NCBI GenBank assembly: GCA_030562215.1
Contig: JAUPFL010000002.1
Coordinates: 1,178,001 to 1,242,000 of the forward strand
Source of the DNA: Peribacillus frigoritolerans
GTDB lineage: Bacteria; Bacillota; Bacilli; Bacillales; DSM-1321
Direction of reading: 5' to 3'
Length of the DNA stretch: 64,000 nucleotides
Each line of letters starts with the position of its first letter. The first letter of the stretch is position 1. The notes beneath the pieces are model-generated. The model had not been told where the DNA came from and did not search any database. It worked only from the letters and a program-made list of their open reading frames with translations. Below are positions 1-11,119 of the stretch, piece after piece. The position numbers were made by a program, and so were the translations under genes.

Positions 1-179
1 TAGAAAGTCTCAAGGGTATTATGGTTTTTACTTTTCTAATCTCGGCTTTGAATGAAAACTTTGACGGCATTCTTGGCAAACTTTATTATATCTCGTCCTT
101 CTTTTATGACCGGAGCTAGATTAACAGGTTGCTAGTATTTCCAATAAACCAAAATGATTTTACGTTGGAGGTGGGTGTT

Positions 180-2114
180 TTGATTAAAATTAAACTAGTT
201 GTTCCCCGAAAAGGGTATATTACGGATGCTTTTGAAAGATTTGAGGAGTTCAACAAGTTGGAAGAATCGGAAAACAATGATAACGGTTCAGTGAAGTTTG
301 TTTTAGAGGAAGTAGTTGAGGATGCCGATAAGATTGGGAAGTTGAAGCTGGATGCTGATGTAATCATCTCAAGGGGATTAATCACGAAACTATTAAAAGA
401 ATGCAATGAATTCATTCCTATCGTTGATATACCTGTACAAGGAATTGACCTCATTCGTTCCCTGTATGATTGCAAGGCACGTTTTGGCAGTAAAAAAGTG
501 GCAGTTATAGGAGCGTTAAATATGATTTATGGCGTGGAAAACCTTTCGGATATCGTGGATTTGCCAATTCAGTCCTATATATTAAATGATATCGAGTCCT
601 CCGTCAGTCTAGTGGATTTAGCCGCCAGAGATGGCTGTGAGGTTGTGTTAAGTGGTTTAAGCACCTGTAAATATGCTGAAGAGATAGGGTTGGGAGCCAT
701 TCTTGTTGACACTGGAAAGGAATCATTTCGGCAGGCGTTGATTGAGGCGAAAAGAGTGGCTCTTGTCAGCAGAAGGGAACAGGAGAAGACCAAGCGTTAC
801 CAAACGATTCTTAATTATGCCTATGAAGGGGTCATTGCAACAGATTTAAAAGGACAGATATCCGTATTTAATACGGCGGCTCAGGAGATATTATCCATTT
901 CAAGGGGAGCTTAATTGGAAATTCTGTAAACGATATAATAAAGCCCGGGAAATTTCGTAATATGCTTTTAAGCGACGATGAATACGAAAAAGATACCGTT
1001 GCTTACCAATCCATTCAATTATCGGTAAAAAAGGTTGGGATATTTTTAAAGGGTAAAAAAAGTGGGGGATATGGTCGCCTTTCAAGATGTTACACGGATT
1101 CAGGAGATGGAAGGAAAGTTCTTTAGAAAGCTTCATTCACGCGGACATGTGGCTAAGTACACATTTGATGATATATTGTACCGGAGTTCGGAAATTAAGA
1201 GGAAGATTGAAACAGCTCAACGTTATAGTGAAGTGGATTCAAACATTCTTATAATTGGAGAAACTGGTACAGGCAAGGAAATATTCGCCCAAAGCATACA
1301 TAATCATAGCAACCGGAAAAATAACCCGTTTGTTGCCATTAATTGCGCTGCGCTTCCCGAAAATTTATTGGAAAGTGAGCTTTTCGGATATGCAGAAGGA
1401 GCTTTCACGGGAGCCATGAAAGGCGGAAAGCAAGGATTTTTTGAACTGGCTCATAGAGGTACGATTTTTTTAGATGAAATAGGAGAAATCTCCCCAAAAA
1501 TGCAAAGCCGGCTGCTACGTGTCCTGCAAGAGCGTGAAATCATGCGCATCGGTGATGATAAAGTAATCCCGGTTGATGTGAGAATAGTGTCGGCAACGAA
1601 CAAAGACCTCATGCAAATGGTAAAGAGCAATGACTTTCGGGAGGATCTGTATTATCGCTTGAGCGTGCTGGACCTTGTATTGCCTCCGCTTCGGGAACGC
1701 AGAGAGGATATTCCGTTATTGGTGAATGCCTTTATTCGGAAAGGTCAGTCGGATCAAAAACAAATCAAGATTACGGATACTGCCATGAAAAAGCTAAGTG
1801 AAGGGAATTGGGAAGGGAATATTCGCCAATTGCAAAATTTTTGTGAGCGATTATGCGCTCTTTATAAGAACAAATTGATTGATGTGTACGATATCGAAAT
1901 GTATTTTCCGAATAAAAGTAAAAAGAAAATACTGTTATCTGAACAAGACGAAGAGATGGATTTGTCACCTGGGATACATTTATCCGAGCGTGAAAGAATT
2001 GTCCAAACGTTAATAAAGGTGAATTTTAACAAAGGAAAAGCTGCCTTTGAGTTAGGGATGAGCCGCACGACTTTATGGAGAAAGATGAAAAATCTGAATA
2101 TTGAAACAAATTGA
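180..2114 (+). CDS. PrpR-type sigma-54-dependent transcriptional activator (frameshifted)
   Basis: This is a bacterial enhancer-binding protein that activates SigL/sigma-54 promoters, probably in response to a small metabolite. The N-terminal ~220 residues resemble the PrpR_N sensor domain. A PAS-like segment follows, then the linker AKYTFDDI, then an AAA+ domain with Walker A GETGTGKE and the sigma-54 contact loop GAFTGA, and finally a C-terminal Fis-type helix-turn-helix (MSRTTLWRK). TTG at 180 is chosen because GGAGGTG lies just upstream at 168-174; an in-frame TTG at 129 has no ribosome site. The frame is lost at about 905-915 and regained at about 1053-1067 in A/G homopolymers; the middle segment reads in the third frame with PAS-like sequence. 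These look like two compensating indel errors. The likely target is the promoter at 2222. Family assignment is strong; the effector is unknown. Confidence 0.85.
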
Positions 2115-2147
2115 AACGTAATGAAACTAATTAATTCATATTGAAAC
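2101..2147 (+). promoter_or_regulatory. Phased TGAAAC array, candidate activator binding site
   Basis: The heptamer (T/A)TGAAAC occurs at 2101, 2111, 2121 and 2141, so the copies are 10, 10 and 20 bp apart on one face of the helix. The first copies overlap the 3' end of the regulator gene. The array lies about 80-120 bp upstream of the -24 element at 2224, the usual distance for an enhancer-binding protein site. Binding by the adjacent regulator is inference. Confidence 0.5.
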
Positions 2148-2221
2148 ATTTTGTTAACTTTATTTATGTCTTAGTTTGAGAACTAATGGGCTTCTTTCTT
2201 GAATAAACTGATGTTTTTATG

Positions 2222-2238
2222 TTGGCACAATAATTGTA
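2222..2238 (+). promoter_or_regulatory. Sigma-54 (-24/-12) promoter
   Basis: The sequence reads TTGGCAC, five bases, then TTGTA. The GG (2224-2225) is followed by exactly ten bases and then GT (2236-2237), against the consensus TGGCAC-N5-TTGCW. The only mismatch is T for C at -12. It sits 62 bp ahead of the GTG start at 2300, downstream of a sigma-54 activator gene. Confidence 0.8.
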
Positions 2239-2299
2239 TATATACAATGGTGTAGGAAAGATTTTTCCTTCAAGGTTAACATGAAAGGCTGGTGGCAAT

Positions 2300-3273
2300 G
2301 TGAGTCATTTAGTGTATATTCCTCAAGATATTGAGAAAGAGGGGAAACGTTATTTAGTAGAAAAAGGCTATAAGGTTAAAGTAGGGTCAGATCTGTCGCA
2401 AAAAATTATTATGGAAGAAATCAAAGATTGTGATGCAGTACTAACGAGATCAACGGCTGTGATAAATAAAGAAGTCATTACAGCAGCCGAAAACCTCAAA
2501 GTAATAGCCAAGTATGGAGTGGGCTTGGATAATATTGATATCGAAGCCGCTACAGAGCGTGGCATTTATGTAACAAATACCCCAGAGGCAAATGCAAATT
2601 CTGTAGCTGAACATGTAATGGCATTAATTTTATCATTGTCCAAAAACTTAAGCTTGGCTGACAAAGAGCTGCGCAGCGGGAATTTTGCTATCCGTAATCA
2701 ACTTTTCGGCATGGACTTGGAAGGCAAGACTTTGGGGATTATTGGACTAGGGAGAATCGGCAGAATACTGGCGAAAAAGGCTTCCAAAGGCTTTGATATG
2801 AAAGTAATTGGCTACGACCCCTATGTTACAGCCTGCACGAATTCGGAGTTGGAGATAGCAACAGATTTAGAATGGGTATTCAGGAACTCTGATGTAATTA
2901 GTCTACATCTGCCGTTAACGAAAACAACAAAAGGAATAATTGGATGCCGTGAGCTTTCCTGGATGAAACCTTCCTCCTATTTTGTAAACGCTTCCAGAGG
3001 CGGTGTGGTGAAGGAAGCTGATTTAGTAAATGCTTTGCAAGCGGGGAGATTGCTGGTGCTGGAATAGACGTATTTGAGGTTGAACCTCCTGATAAATGGA
3101 ACCCCCTTTTTAAATTGGATAATGTGATTGTCAGTCCTCATAATGCGGCATTGACGAAGGAAGGTTCGATACGCATGGCAGTACATGCAGCAATGCAAGT
3201 GGAACAAGTTCTTACTGGCGTGAAACCGAATTGGGCTGTAAATGAGCCCTTAACTAAAAGGCTGCCAATGTAA
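2300..3273 (+). CDS. D-isomer 2-hydroxyacid dehydrogenase, phosphoglycerate dehydrogenase-like
   Basis: This is an NAD-dependent reductase/dehydrogenase of the SerA/D-lactate dehydrogenase superfamily, about 324 residues, cytoplasmic. Visible marks are the Rossmann motif GLGRIG, the substrate-domain motif YGVGLDNID, the conserved NASRGG and the catalytic His in SPHNAA. A GTG start at 2300 is chosen; the ATG at 2298 is out of frame. One base is missing near 3050-3060: the frame ends at a TAG and then continues as GIDVFEVEPP through 3273. It is the first gene after the sigma-54 promoter. It lacks the C-terminal ACT extension of long SerA enzymes, so a catabolic role, such as reducing a 2-oxoacid, is more likely than serine synthesis; that is inference. 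Confidence 0.85.
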
Positions 3274-3356
3274 TGAAATAGAAATAATTATCTGTTTTTT
3301 TCGGAAAAATTCCAGAAGGTTCAAGTTTGGCATTTGTTGATAAGGATGGTGAACAA

Positions 3357-3548
3357 ATGAAGAAAATAATCTATGTGATAAGTGCAATACCGGCACTTGG
3401 CTCGCTAGTGGTTATCAATCGAATTGAACCTTATGTATTAGGCATGCCATTTGTTCTTTTTTGGGCTATATTATGGGTTTGTCTTACATCCGTGTTTTTA
3501 ATAATTGCTAATAAACTTGATCCTGCAACCGAGGAGGAAGAAGACTGA
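3357..3548 (+). CDS. DUF3311-type small membrane protein
   Basis: This is a 63-residue protein with two predicted membrane helices (roughly residues 3-20 and 28-50) and an acidic tail ending TEEEED. Size, topology and position match DUF3311 proteins, which are commonly encoded just before sodium:solute symporters. ATG 3357 is preferred over an upstream in-frame codon because GGATGGTG precedes it. Its stop overlaps the symporter start by one base, implying translational coupling. It is probably an accessory subunit of the transporter; its precise role is not established. Confidence 0.75.
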   Translation: MKKIIYVISAIPALGSLVVINRIEPYVLGMPFVLFWAILWVCLTSVFLIIANKLDPATEEEED

Positions 3549-5043
3549 TGAATGAAGCCCTGCTCGTTATCCTTTTCTTTCTGGTTCTGTGTATTTGGTT
3601 AGGGCTTCAAGCTCGAAAAGGTAAAAATATGAGTTTGGAACAATGGGCTATAGGGGGAAGAGGTTTCGGCAGCTTATTGCTCTTCTTCTTGATAGCAGGT
3701 GAAATGTTTACGACATATACGTTTTTGGGGGCAAGCGGCGGAGCTTATAGATCTGGTATGCCTCCAGCCTTATACGCTTTTAATTGCTTCTATTTTGTAA
3801 TCGCCTATTGGCTGTTGCCGCCTATTTGGAGATATGCCAAAAAAATAATGTCATTTCTCAATCTGATTTTTATGACAAAAAGTACAACAGTCCTGCTTTA
3901 GGTGTTCTTGTGGCGGTAATTAGTGTCATTTCAATTATTCCATATTTGATCATGCAGTTGAAAGGGTTAGGAATAATCGTATCGGAAGCCTCCTATGGGT
4001 CCATTTCGCCGAATGTAGCTATAGTTGTTAGTGTAATTGCGATCACAATTTATGTAACAGCTTCAGGGATGCATGGAGTAGCGTGGACCGCGGTCATTAA
4101 AGATATCATGATTCTGACTGTTGTCGTCTTTATGGGGGTTTATTTTCCACTTCATTATTACGGTGGTATACAGCCGATGTTTGAAGCAATCGATACAGCA
4201 AAACAAGGATTTTTGATTTTCCCGGAACAAGGTTTGAGTATCTCTTGGTTTATTTCAGCTACGATCATGACAGCACTGGCATTCTATATGTTTCCACATA
4301 TGTTAGCGGGAGTGTTCTCTGCAAAAAGTCCAAAATCACTTCGTTGGAATGCTGGGGTTATGCCAATTTATCAAGTAATCATCATTTTTTCGTTATTTAT
4401 TGGTTTTTCTGCGATTCTCCAAATCCCGAATTTACAGGGAGCAGAAGCAGATTTAGCTTTATTTAAAATGGCGAAGATATCATTTGATCCCTGGTTTGTT
4501 GGAGTTATTGGAGCATCAGGGGCAATGGCCGCCCTTATTCCCAGTTCACTCGTGTTGACGGCTACGGCCACGATACTTTCCAAAAATGTATATAAGGTGT
4601 GGAAGCCGAATACATCAGATGACCAGCTTCAAAGATTGAGCAGGATGTTAGTACCTGTCATTTCTATAGTGACTCTATATTTTACGTTCAACGGCGGGGA
4701 GTCAATTTTTACGTTGTATCTTATGGCATATAGCTTCATGGCACAGTTGTTTCCAGCGCTATTTTTCAGCTTGTGGAAAAAGAATCCTGTCACCGTTCAA
4801 GGAGCTTTTGCCGGAATGATCGTTGGAATTCTAATTGTCATATACTCGACTGAATCAGGTACGACACTTGCTACATTATTTCCATCCCTGCCGCAAGTAA
4901 TACAAGATCTTGATGTAGGGTTGGCTGTATTATTCATCAACATTGCAGTAACTTTGGGAGTGAGTGCCGTTACACGAAAAACTTCAATCGGGATGAAAGA
5001 AGATAATAAACAGGCTTCGGGAATGGAAAAGCTTGTTAAATGA
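3548..5043 (+). CDS. Sodium:solute symporter (SSS family)
   Basis: This is a secondary transporter of about 498 residues with roughly 13 hydrophobic segments. It probably imports an organic acid or amino acid with Na+. The N terminus carries the family hallmark of a first helix followed by ARKGKNMSLEQWAIGGR. The frame is broken in an A7 run at about 3838-3845; the second frame continues YAKKNNVISQSDFYDKKY without loss. ATG 3548 overlaps the DUF3311 stop. Being inside the sigma-54-led run, it is the likely importer of the pathway's substrate. It resembles SSS proteins of the pantothenate/proline type, but the substrate cannot be read from sequence. Confidence 0.87.
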
Positions 5044-5124
5044 CAGTGGGAAATAGAGTCCAAAATTAATATAATCATAAATTACTAGAATAAAAACACG
5101 TTTTTGAGAGCGGGAGGCTTGATT

Positions 5125-6786
5125 ATGAAAGTCAGTGGAGGAAGAGCAGTCGTAGAAGTAATGGCTAAAGAAGGGGTGAAAAAGCCTTTTGTGTACCAGG
5201 TGAAAGTTATCTTAGTGTTATGGATGCACTATATCAACATCCTGAAATAGAACTTATTTCCGCCAGGCATGAAGGAGGTGCCTCTTTTATGGCGGAAGGG
5301 TATGCCAAGGCTTCAGGAGAGGTAGGGGTCTGTATGGCAACGCGTGGAGTGGGTGCTACAAACTTAGCTATCGGCATTCATACTGCTGCTCAAGATTCAA
5401 CCCCTTTGGTTGCGCTTATTGGCCAAGTCGAACGCCCTTTTAAAGAAAAGGAAGCATTCCAGGAAGTGAATTTGACTGGGTTTTTCAGTCATTTATGTAA
5501 ATGGACGGTAGAGATCGATCGTGTGGAAAGAGTCCCGGAATTATTGCAACGGGCTTTCCATATTGCGCGATCGGGGCGTCCGGGCCCTGTATTAGTGGCT
5601 TTGCCGCATGACATGTTAGAAGATGAGGCAGAGTTGAACATAAATCCTTCTTATCGCTCGCTTCCTCCTCAACCACATATGGAAGATGTGAAGCAGGCGA
5701 TGGATATGATACGAAATGCGGAGCGCCCCGTATTGATTGCTGGCGGAGGTGTGATTCATGCTAAGGCCAACAGGTTGCTTGTACAGTTTGTGGAGGCAAT
5801 GAAACTTCCTGTCGTTACAGCCTTCCGTCGATTTGACGCGTTTCCGAACTCACATCCTTGCTATACAGGATGGCTTGGGTTTGGGACACCTCAATATTTA
5901 CTTGATGCGATCCGGGAAGCAGATGTAGTTTTGGCATTAGGGACACGATTCTCTCAAGTAGGAACACAAGATTACACCTTGCTTTCTAAAAAAATTCAAA
6001 GCTGATTCATGTGGATATTTGTCCCGATATTTTTGGTAAAGTGTATGCTCCTTCTCTTGCCATTGAAGCAGATGCCAAGAGCTTTTTGGAACAAGCACTG
6101 CAGGCGCCAGAATCTGAATCTTTAATTTCAAGCGATCATTTGAAAGAATTGCATGATAAATATTTAGAATTTTCTGAAACAAAGGCCGACTACTCAGAAG
6201 ATTTCGTGGATATGGACGGATTGATGCATGATCTAGCTGTCTGCCTGCCGAAGGATACCATCATTACAAATGATGCAGGCAACTTTTTTGGATGGCTATC
6301 AAGATATTATCGTTTTGAACAAGAAAACACATACGTCGGGCCAACGTCGGGTGCGATGGGATATGGACTGCCTGCTGCTATTGGGGCAAAGCTGGCGCAG
6401 CCGCACAAACATGTAGTTTCTGTTTCAGGAGATGGCGGCTTTATGATGACTCTCCAAGAGATTGAAACCGCAGTAAGGTATAAAATTCCTACCATATCAA
6501 TTGTTGTTAACAACAATATTTACGGAACAATTCGAGCACATCAAGAAAGGCATTTTCCAAACCGGGTCGTTGGAACTGACTTATTTAATCCTGATTTTGG
6601 CGAATTGGCCCGCTTATTTGGGGCACATGGTGAAAAGGTTGAAAAAATAGCGATTTTGCGCCAGCGCTGCAACGGGCGATTAATTCAGGGCTGCCGGCTG
6701 TAATCGAAGTTGCAGTCAATCCAAAGATTCTATCCGTAGGTCAGGACAAGAAGGAAGTACACGAAAAGCTATTGTCGAACAATTAA
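5125..6786 (+). CDS. Thiamine-diphosphate-dependent enzyme, acetolactate synthase/decarboxylase-like (frameshifted)
   Basis: This is a full-length member (about 553 residues) of the acetolactate synthase/benzoylformate decarboxylase superfamily. The N-terminal pyrimidine-binding domain carries the conserved Glu in RHEGGASFMAEGYA. A central FAD-fold-like domain follows. The C-terminal ThDP-binding domain shows GDGGFMM with downstream NNN (the GDG...N metal/diphosphate motif). Three single-base shifts interrupt it: near 5170-5210, near 6000 in A7, and near 6650. After the last, the frame runs to TAA at 6786. ATG 5125 follows GGGAGGC. The enzyme would decarboxylate or condense a 2-oxoacid. With the neighbouring dehydrogenases this suggests 2-oxoacid catabolism; the exact reaction is unknown. 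Confidence 0.85.
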
Positions 6787-6840
6787 CATTGGAAGTTAAC
6801 GGAAACCAATAAAAGTAAGCCATTAAAGGAGGTTTCATAG

Positions 6841-8020
6841 TTGTCAAAACCATATTTAGTTGTGGAATGGAATGATACTGAAACAGATGCTAAAGGCTGG
6901 CTGGTCGTTCATAACTTTGTAAAAGGATACACAGGCGGCGGTACAAGAATGCACCCAACGGTTACAAGAGAAGAGGTCGAAAGGTTGGCCGAGGCAATGG
7001 CTTATAAGTATGTAGCCTGTGAGTCTGAGACGACTGGCGGTTGTAAAGCGGGCATTGCCTATGATTATAAAGCGCCAGACGCATATGCAGTGTTAAGAAG
7101 ATTTCTGATTGCGATGATGCCTTATATAGATATAGGGGTATCTTTAGGCAGTGATTTAGGCACCAAATATGAAGATGTGCTGAAAATATTCAATGAATTT
7201 GGCATTGATATCCCTCTAACGAAATCAATGAAGCAGAATCCGGATGTTCTGCGGGGATAAAAGACTTCGATGAACTGTTGACGACAAAAATCGACGGGTT
7301 GTTTTTAAACGATGTCGTAACAGGCTATGGTGTGGCATTTTCCGCAGATGAGGCATGGAAATTTAAAAGCGGGAAAGCTGGAGCGAGAGTTGTCATTCAA
7401 GGGTTCGGCTGTGTAGGAGCAAGCTGTGCATTGAAAATGTCCCAGTTAGGTTATAAAGTTGTGGGAATTTCTGATGCAGCTCTTTTGGTAACGTGCGAAG
7501 AAGGATTAGATGTCCAAAAGCTTATTTATCATAAGAATATGTACGGAGAAATGGATAAAGCCTTTTTGAACCGAGTTATGATGTAAGGCCCAACACGGAA
7601 TGGCTCGACATTGATTGCGACATATTAATTCCGTCCGCACTGGAGGATGTCATCCACATATCCAATGCTAAAAGCGTAAAAGCGAGTTTGATTGTGGAGG
7701 CGGCAAACATTCCCCTTTCTTCCGAGGGAGACGCAATCATAAAACAAAGAGGAATTGATGTTGTCAATGATTTCGTTGCCAACCTGGGTGCGATAAGATT
7801 TTATGATGCGATTATTTTCGGACTAGTAAAACCAAATCCACAAGCTGTCGTTGATGATATTGAAAAACTATGCAGGAAAAATACGTATCACTTGTTTAAA
7901 CAAGCTAAAAACGAAAATAAATATCAAAGAGAAGTAGCTTATGAAATATTTAAACCGACAATCAGCGACTTGCCGGAATATGAAGAGCCAACCGAAGCGT
8001 TATCGGGGAACTCTCGTTAA
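6841..8020 (+). CDS. Glu/Leu/Phe/Val dehydrogenase family protein, divergent (frameshifted)
   Basis: This is an NAD(P)-dependent amino-acid dehydrogenase-like protein of about 393 residues. The N-terminal half has GGGTRMHP, MAYKY and GGCKAGI, which match the substrate-binding and catalytic-lysine segments of glutamate/leucine dehydrogenases, although CKAG replaces the usual AKGG. The C-terminal half has the Rossmann motif GFGCVG and later VEAANIP and FVANLGA. A TTG start at 6841 is supported by AAAGGAGG. Shifts occur near 7255 and near 7565. Family members interconvert amino acids and 2-oxoacids with ammonia release, so it may feed the ThDP enzyme. The departures from canonical motifs suggest an unusual substrate. 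Confidence 0.8.
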
Positions 8021-8077
8021 CTTGTGTTAACCATAAAGGTGCTTAGGCAGTTTATCGATCAGAAAAGGGGGGAATTC

Positions 8078-9508
8078 ATGCAAACAGAACATGAAAATCA
8101 GCCAAAAGAATTACAGCGTTCAATGAAGAGCAGACATTTATTCATGCTCTCATTAGGTGGGGTAATTGGAACAGGTCTTTTCCTGGGATCAGGATATGCA
8201 ATCGGTGAAGCTGGTCCCACAGGAGCGATTGTTGCCTATTTGGTGGGTGGTTTATTAATGTACTTGGCGATGATTTGTCTCGGCGAATTATCGGTAGTGA
8301 TGCCGGTGTCCGGTTCCTTTCAGGTCCATGCAACGAAATTTATTGGACCCGCCACTGGTTTTGTCATTGGCTGGATTTACTGGCTGAGCTGGGCACTTTA
8401 CGTAGGCTTGGAATTTGTAGCGGCTGGTTTGCTCATGACTAGATGGTTTCCCGATATACCAGTATGGATATGGTGTGTGATATTTACGGTACTTTTATTC
8501 ACTATAAATGCATTAACTACGAGGAGTTTCGCAGAGACAGAGTATTGGTTCTCCGGGATTAAAGTACTTGCCGTCATTCTCTTCATAATTATCGGTGCGG
8601 CAGCGATGTTTGGATTGATTCATATGGAGGATGCACAACCCGCTCCATTATTTTCCAATTTTATAGGTGATGGACTATTCCCTACAGGATTCACGGGTGT
8701 ATTCATATCGATGATGACAGTCGTATATGCATTCCAGGGATCGGAAATCATGGGTGTTGCAGCAGGAGAGACGGAAAACCCGCAGCAAAGCATTCCGAGA
8801 GCGATTCGAAACATTGTAATACGTGTGCTGCTTTTCTATGTACTAGCAATCTTTGTTCTATCGGCTATCGTTCCTTGGCAAGAAGTTGGGGTACTGGAAA
8901 GCCCATTTGTCACCGTGTTTGAAATGGTTGGAATTCCTTATGCAGCCGACATTATGAATTTTGTAATTTTGACTGCGGTCCTCTCTGTTGGGAACACGGG
9001 TCTGTTTGCTTGTACCAGGATCCTTTTCTCCCTTTCTCAAAATGGTATGGCGCATTCTGCATTTGGAAAGCTTAATCGGCGCGGTGTACCTTTTAACGCC
9101 TTGCTCGTAACCATGGTCTTTGCTTTGCTGTCGCTACTTACTAGTGTAGTAGCCGAAGAAACGTTATTCGTTGTGCTACTTTCCATAAGCGGGGTCGGAG
9201 GGGTGCTTACTTGGATGGCGATTGCGTTCGCACAGTACAGATTCCGTAAGCAGTATATCAGAGCAGGCGGAAAGGTTGAAAATCTCAAGTTTAGAGTACC
9301 TTTTTTCCCGTTTGCCCCGATTCTCTGCATCACGATGTGTCTAGGTATTTTCGTGTTCACCGCTTATGATCCGACACAGCGAACTTCGTTGTATTGGGGA
9401 TTGGGTTTCGTCGTTGCTTGTTATATATTTTACTATTTTAGATATGCGAGAAGGAACGTCGAGGTTCCAGCATTAACAAATGAACAGACCAATGATTTTA
9501 TTCAATAG
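8078..9508 (+). CDS. Amino acid permease (APC superfamily)
   Basis: This is an intact 476-residue amino-acid:proton symporter-type permease with 12 predicted helices. The N terminus [17 protein letters not shown] is the signature of the AAT family (LysP/RocE/MmuP-like). ATG 8078 is chosen because AGGGGGG precedes it; the longer frame start at 8024 lacks a ribosome site. It is clearly paralogous to the permease at 44009-45423 in both motifs and length. It lies within the sigma-54-led run and may import the amino-acid substrate. The transported amino acid is not determinable. Confidence 0.9.
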   Translation: MQTEHENQPKELQRSMKSRHLFMLSLGGVIGTGLFLGSGYAIGEAGPTGAIVAYLVGGLLMYLAMICLGELSVVMPVSGSFQVHATKFIGPATGFVIGWIYWLSWALYVGLEFVAAGLLMTRWFPDIPVWIWCVIFTVLLFTINALTTRSFAETEYWFSGIKVLAVILFIIIGAAAMFGLIHMEDAQPAPLFSNFIGDGLFPTGFTGVFISMMTVVYAFQGSEIMGVAAGETENPQQSIPRAIRNIVIRVLLFYVLAIFVLSAIVPWQEVGVLESPFVTVFEMVGIPYAADIMNFVILTAVLSVGNTGLFACTRILFSLSQNGMAHSAFGKLNRRGVPFNALLVTMVFALLSLLTSVVAEETLFVVLLSISGVGGVLTWMAIAFAQYRFRKQYIRAGGKVENLKFRVPFFPFAPILCITMCLGIFVFTAYDPTQRTSLYWGLGFVVACYIFYYFRYARRNVEVPALTNEQTNDFIQ

Positions 9509-9612
9509 TATTTTATATGCCAGAAAAAAGAAAACGGTCGTTCATCTAGAAGTTTCGAGTTAAAAGCAAACCTATAATTTAGAGAAGTAGAATAGAATAC
9601 GGAGGAAATGAT

Positions 9613-11055
9613 ATGCGTTACTTAAATTATATAAATGGAAAATGGAAAGAACCCACTACAGGGGAGTATAAAGAAAATCTTAGTCCACATGATGGTGAAA
9701 ATTTAGGAGAATTTCCATCTAGTGCGGCAGCTGATTTACAAGATGCAGTGGCAGCCGCAAAAAATGCATTCCCATACTGGAAAAAACTGTCGTTTCAGCA
9801 ACGTGCTTCATACTTGCAAAAAGCAGCTGATATTTTGAAAAAGAGTATACAGGAAGTAGGTCAAGATTTGATAAAGGAAGAAGGGAAAACATTCTTTGAA
9901 GGGATGGGGGAAGCCACTCGGGCTGCCAGCATACTTGAATATTATGCTGCTGAAGCTCGGCAGCCACTAGGGGAAGTAATTCCTTCAGCTAATGCCAATA
10001 CATTTTTATACACTACCCGTACACCGCTCGGTCCGGTGGGTTTGATCACACCATGGAATTTTCCTATCGCCATCCCTGTATGGAAATTGGCGCCGGCCCT
10101 GATTTACGGGAATACAGTCGTGATTAAACCGGCTGATCTTACACCTAAGTCTGTCTATCATGTGATAAAAGCATTTGATGAAGCGGGTTTACCGCCTGGT
10201 GTCATCAATTGTGTATTCGGAAGGGGTTCCGTCATTGGTGCTGTATTAGTGGAACATCCTGATGTGAAGGCTATATCTTTTACGGGCTCGAATCAAGTGG
10301 GTCAGCAAATTCAAAAACAAGCCATTGAACATGGTAAGAAAGTGCAAGTGGAAATGGGAGGGAAAAACCCGCTCGTCGTCCTGGCTGATGCTGATCTTGA
10401 AAAAGCAGTGGAAATAGCCATAGGCGGAGCTTTTAAATCCACAGGGCAAAAGTGCACAGCCACTAGCCGCGTGATTGTGGAGGAAGGAATTTATGAAGGA
10501 TTCCGGGAACTTCTGGTGGCTCGTACGAAAGAATTAAAAGTGGGCAACCCGCTCAACGAAGAAACATATATCGGTCCCGCTGTATCTAAATCACAACGCG
10601 ATGGCGTGCTTGAAATGATTGATGTTGGGAAATCAGAAGCTACACTTTTGTGCGGAGGAGAGATTCCGGCAGAAGAGGAATTGGCGAATGGTTTTTATGT
10701 CAGGCCGGCTATCTTTGAAAATGTTCCTCAACATGCCCGCATTGCACGTGAAGAAATCTTTGGACCAGTCATCGCCCTTTTTAAGGCCGGAAATTATGAG
10801 GAAGCAGTTAAGATGGCAAATGATACAGAGTATGGATTGAGCGCAGCCATTTGTACGAATAATTTAACTTCGGCTCAACGGTTTATTGAAGATGTTGAAG
10901 TGGGTCTTGTTCATGTCAATTCGGAAACAGCAGGAACCGAACCGCAAATGCCATTTGGCGGATGTAAAAATTCAAGTGCAGGCAGCCGTGAACAAGGGAA
11001 GAGTGCAGTTGAATTCTATACAGAAGTCAAGACAGTCTATATGGATCGGGTATAA
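9613..11055 (+). CDS. NAD(P)-dependent aldehyde dehydrogenase
   Basis: This is an intact 480-residue aldehyde dehydrogenase. It shows the substrate/cofactor motif PWNFPIA, the glycine motif FTGSNQVG, the general-base Glu in VEMGGKNP and the nucleophilic Cys in GQKCTA. The C-terminal EIFGPV and PFGG motifs are also present. It resembles 2-oxoglutarate-semialdehyde/betaine-aldehyde-type enzymes. ATG 9613 follows GGAGGAAATGAT. It sits between the permease and the Rieske oxygenase in the same orientation, so it probably oxidises an aldehyde made by the oxygenase, for example after oxidative N-demethylation; that is inference. Confidence 0.9.
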   Translation: MRYLNYINGKWKEPTTGEYKENLSPHDGENLGEFPSSAAADLQDAVAAAKNAFPYWKKLSFQQRASYLQKAADILKKSIQEVGQDLIKEEGKTFFEGMGEATRAASILEYYAAEARQPLGEVIPSANANTFLYTTRTPLGPVGLITPWNFPIAIPVWKLAPALIYGNTVVIKPADLTPKSVYHVIKAFDEAGLPPGVINCVFGRGSVIGAVLVEHPDVKAISFTGSNQVGQQIQKQAIEHGKKVQVEMGGKNPLVVLADADLEKAVEIAIGGAFKSTGQKCTATSRVIVEEGIYEGFRELLVARTKELKVGNPLNEETYIGPAVSKSQRDGVLEMIDVGKSEATLLCGGEIPAEEELANGFYVRPAIFENVPQHARIAREEIFGPVIALFKAGNYEEAVKMANDTEYGLSAAICTNNLTSAQRFIEDVEVGLVHVNSETAGTEPQMPFGGCKNSSAGSREQGKSAVEFYTEVKTVYMDRV

Positions 11056-11119
11056 CTAAAATTGTACTAAACGTTTTTTAAACTATTAAATTAGATCAAA
11101 AACAGGAGGGGATTTCAAT

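Noticed and set aside
116..475. Minus-strand open frame of 119 codons
   Set aside because: It lies opposite the start of the sigma-54 activator, whose plus-strand frame has clear domain similarity; the minus frame shows no family features.
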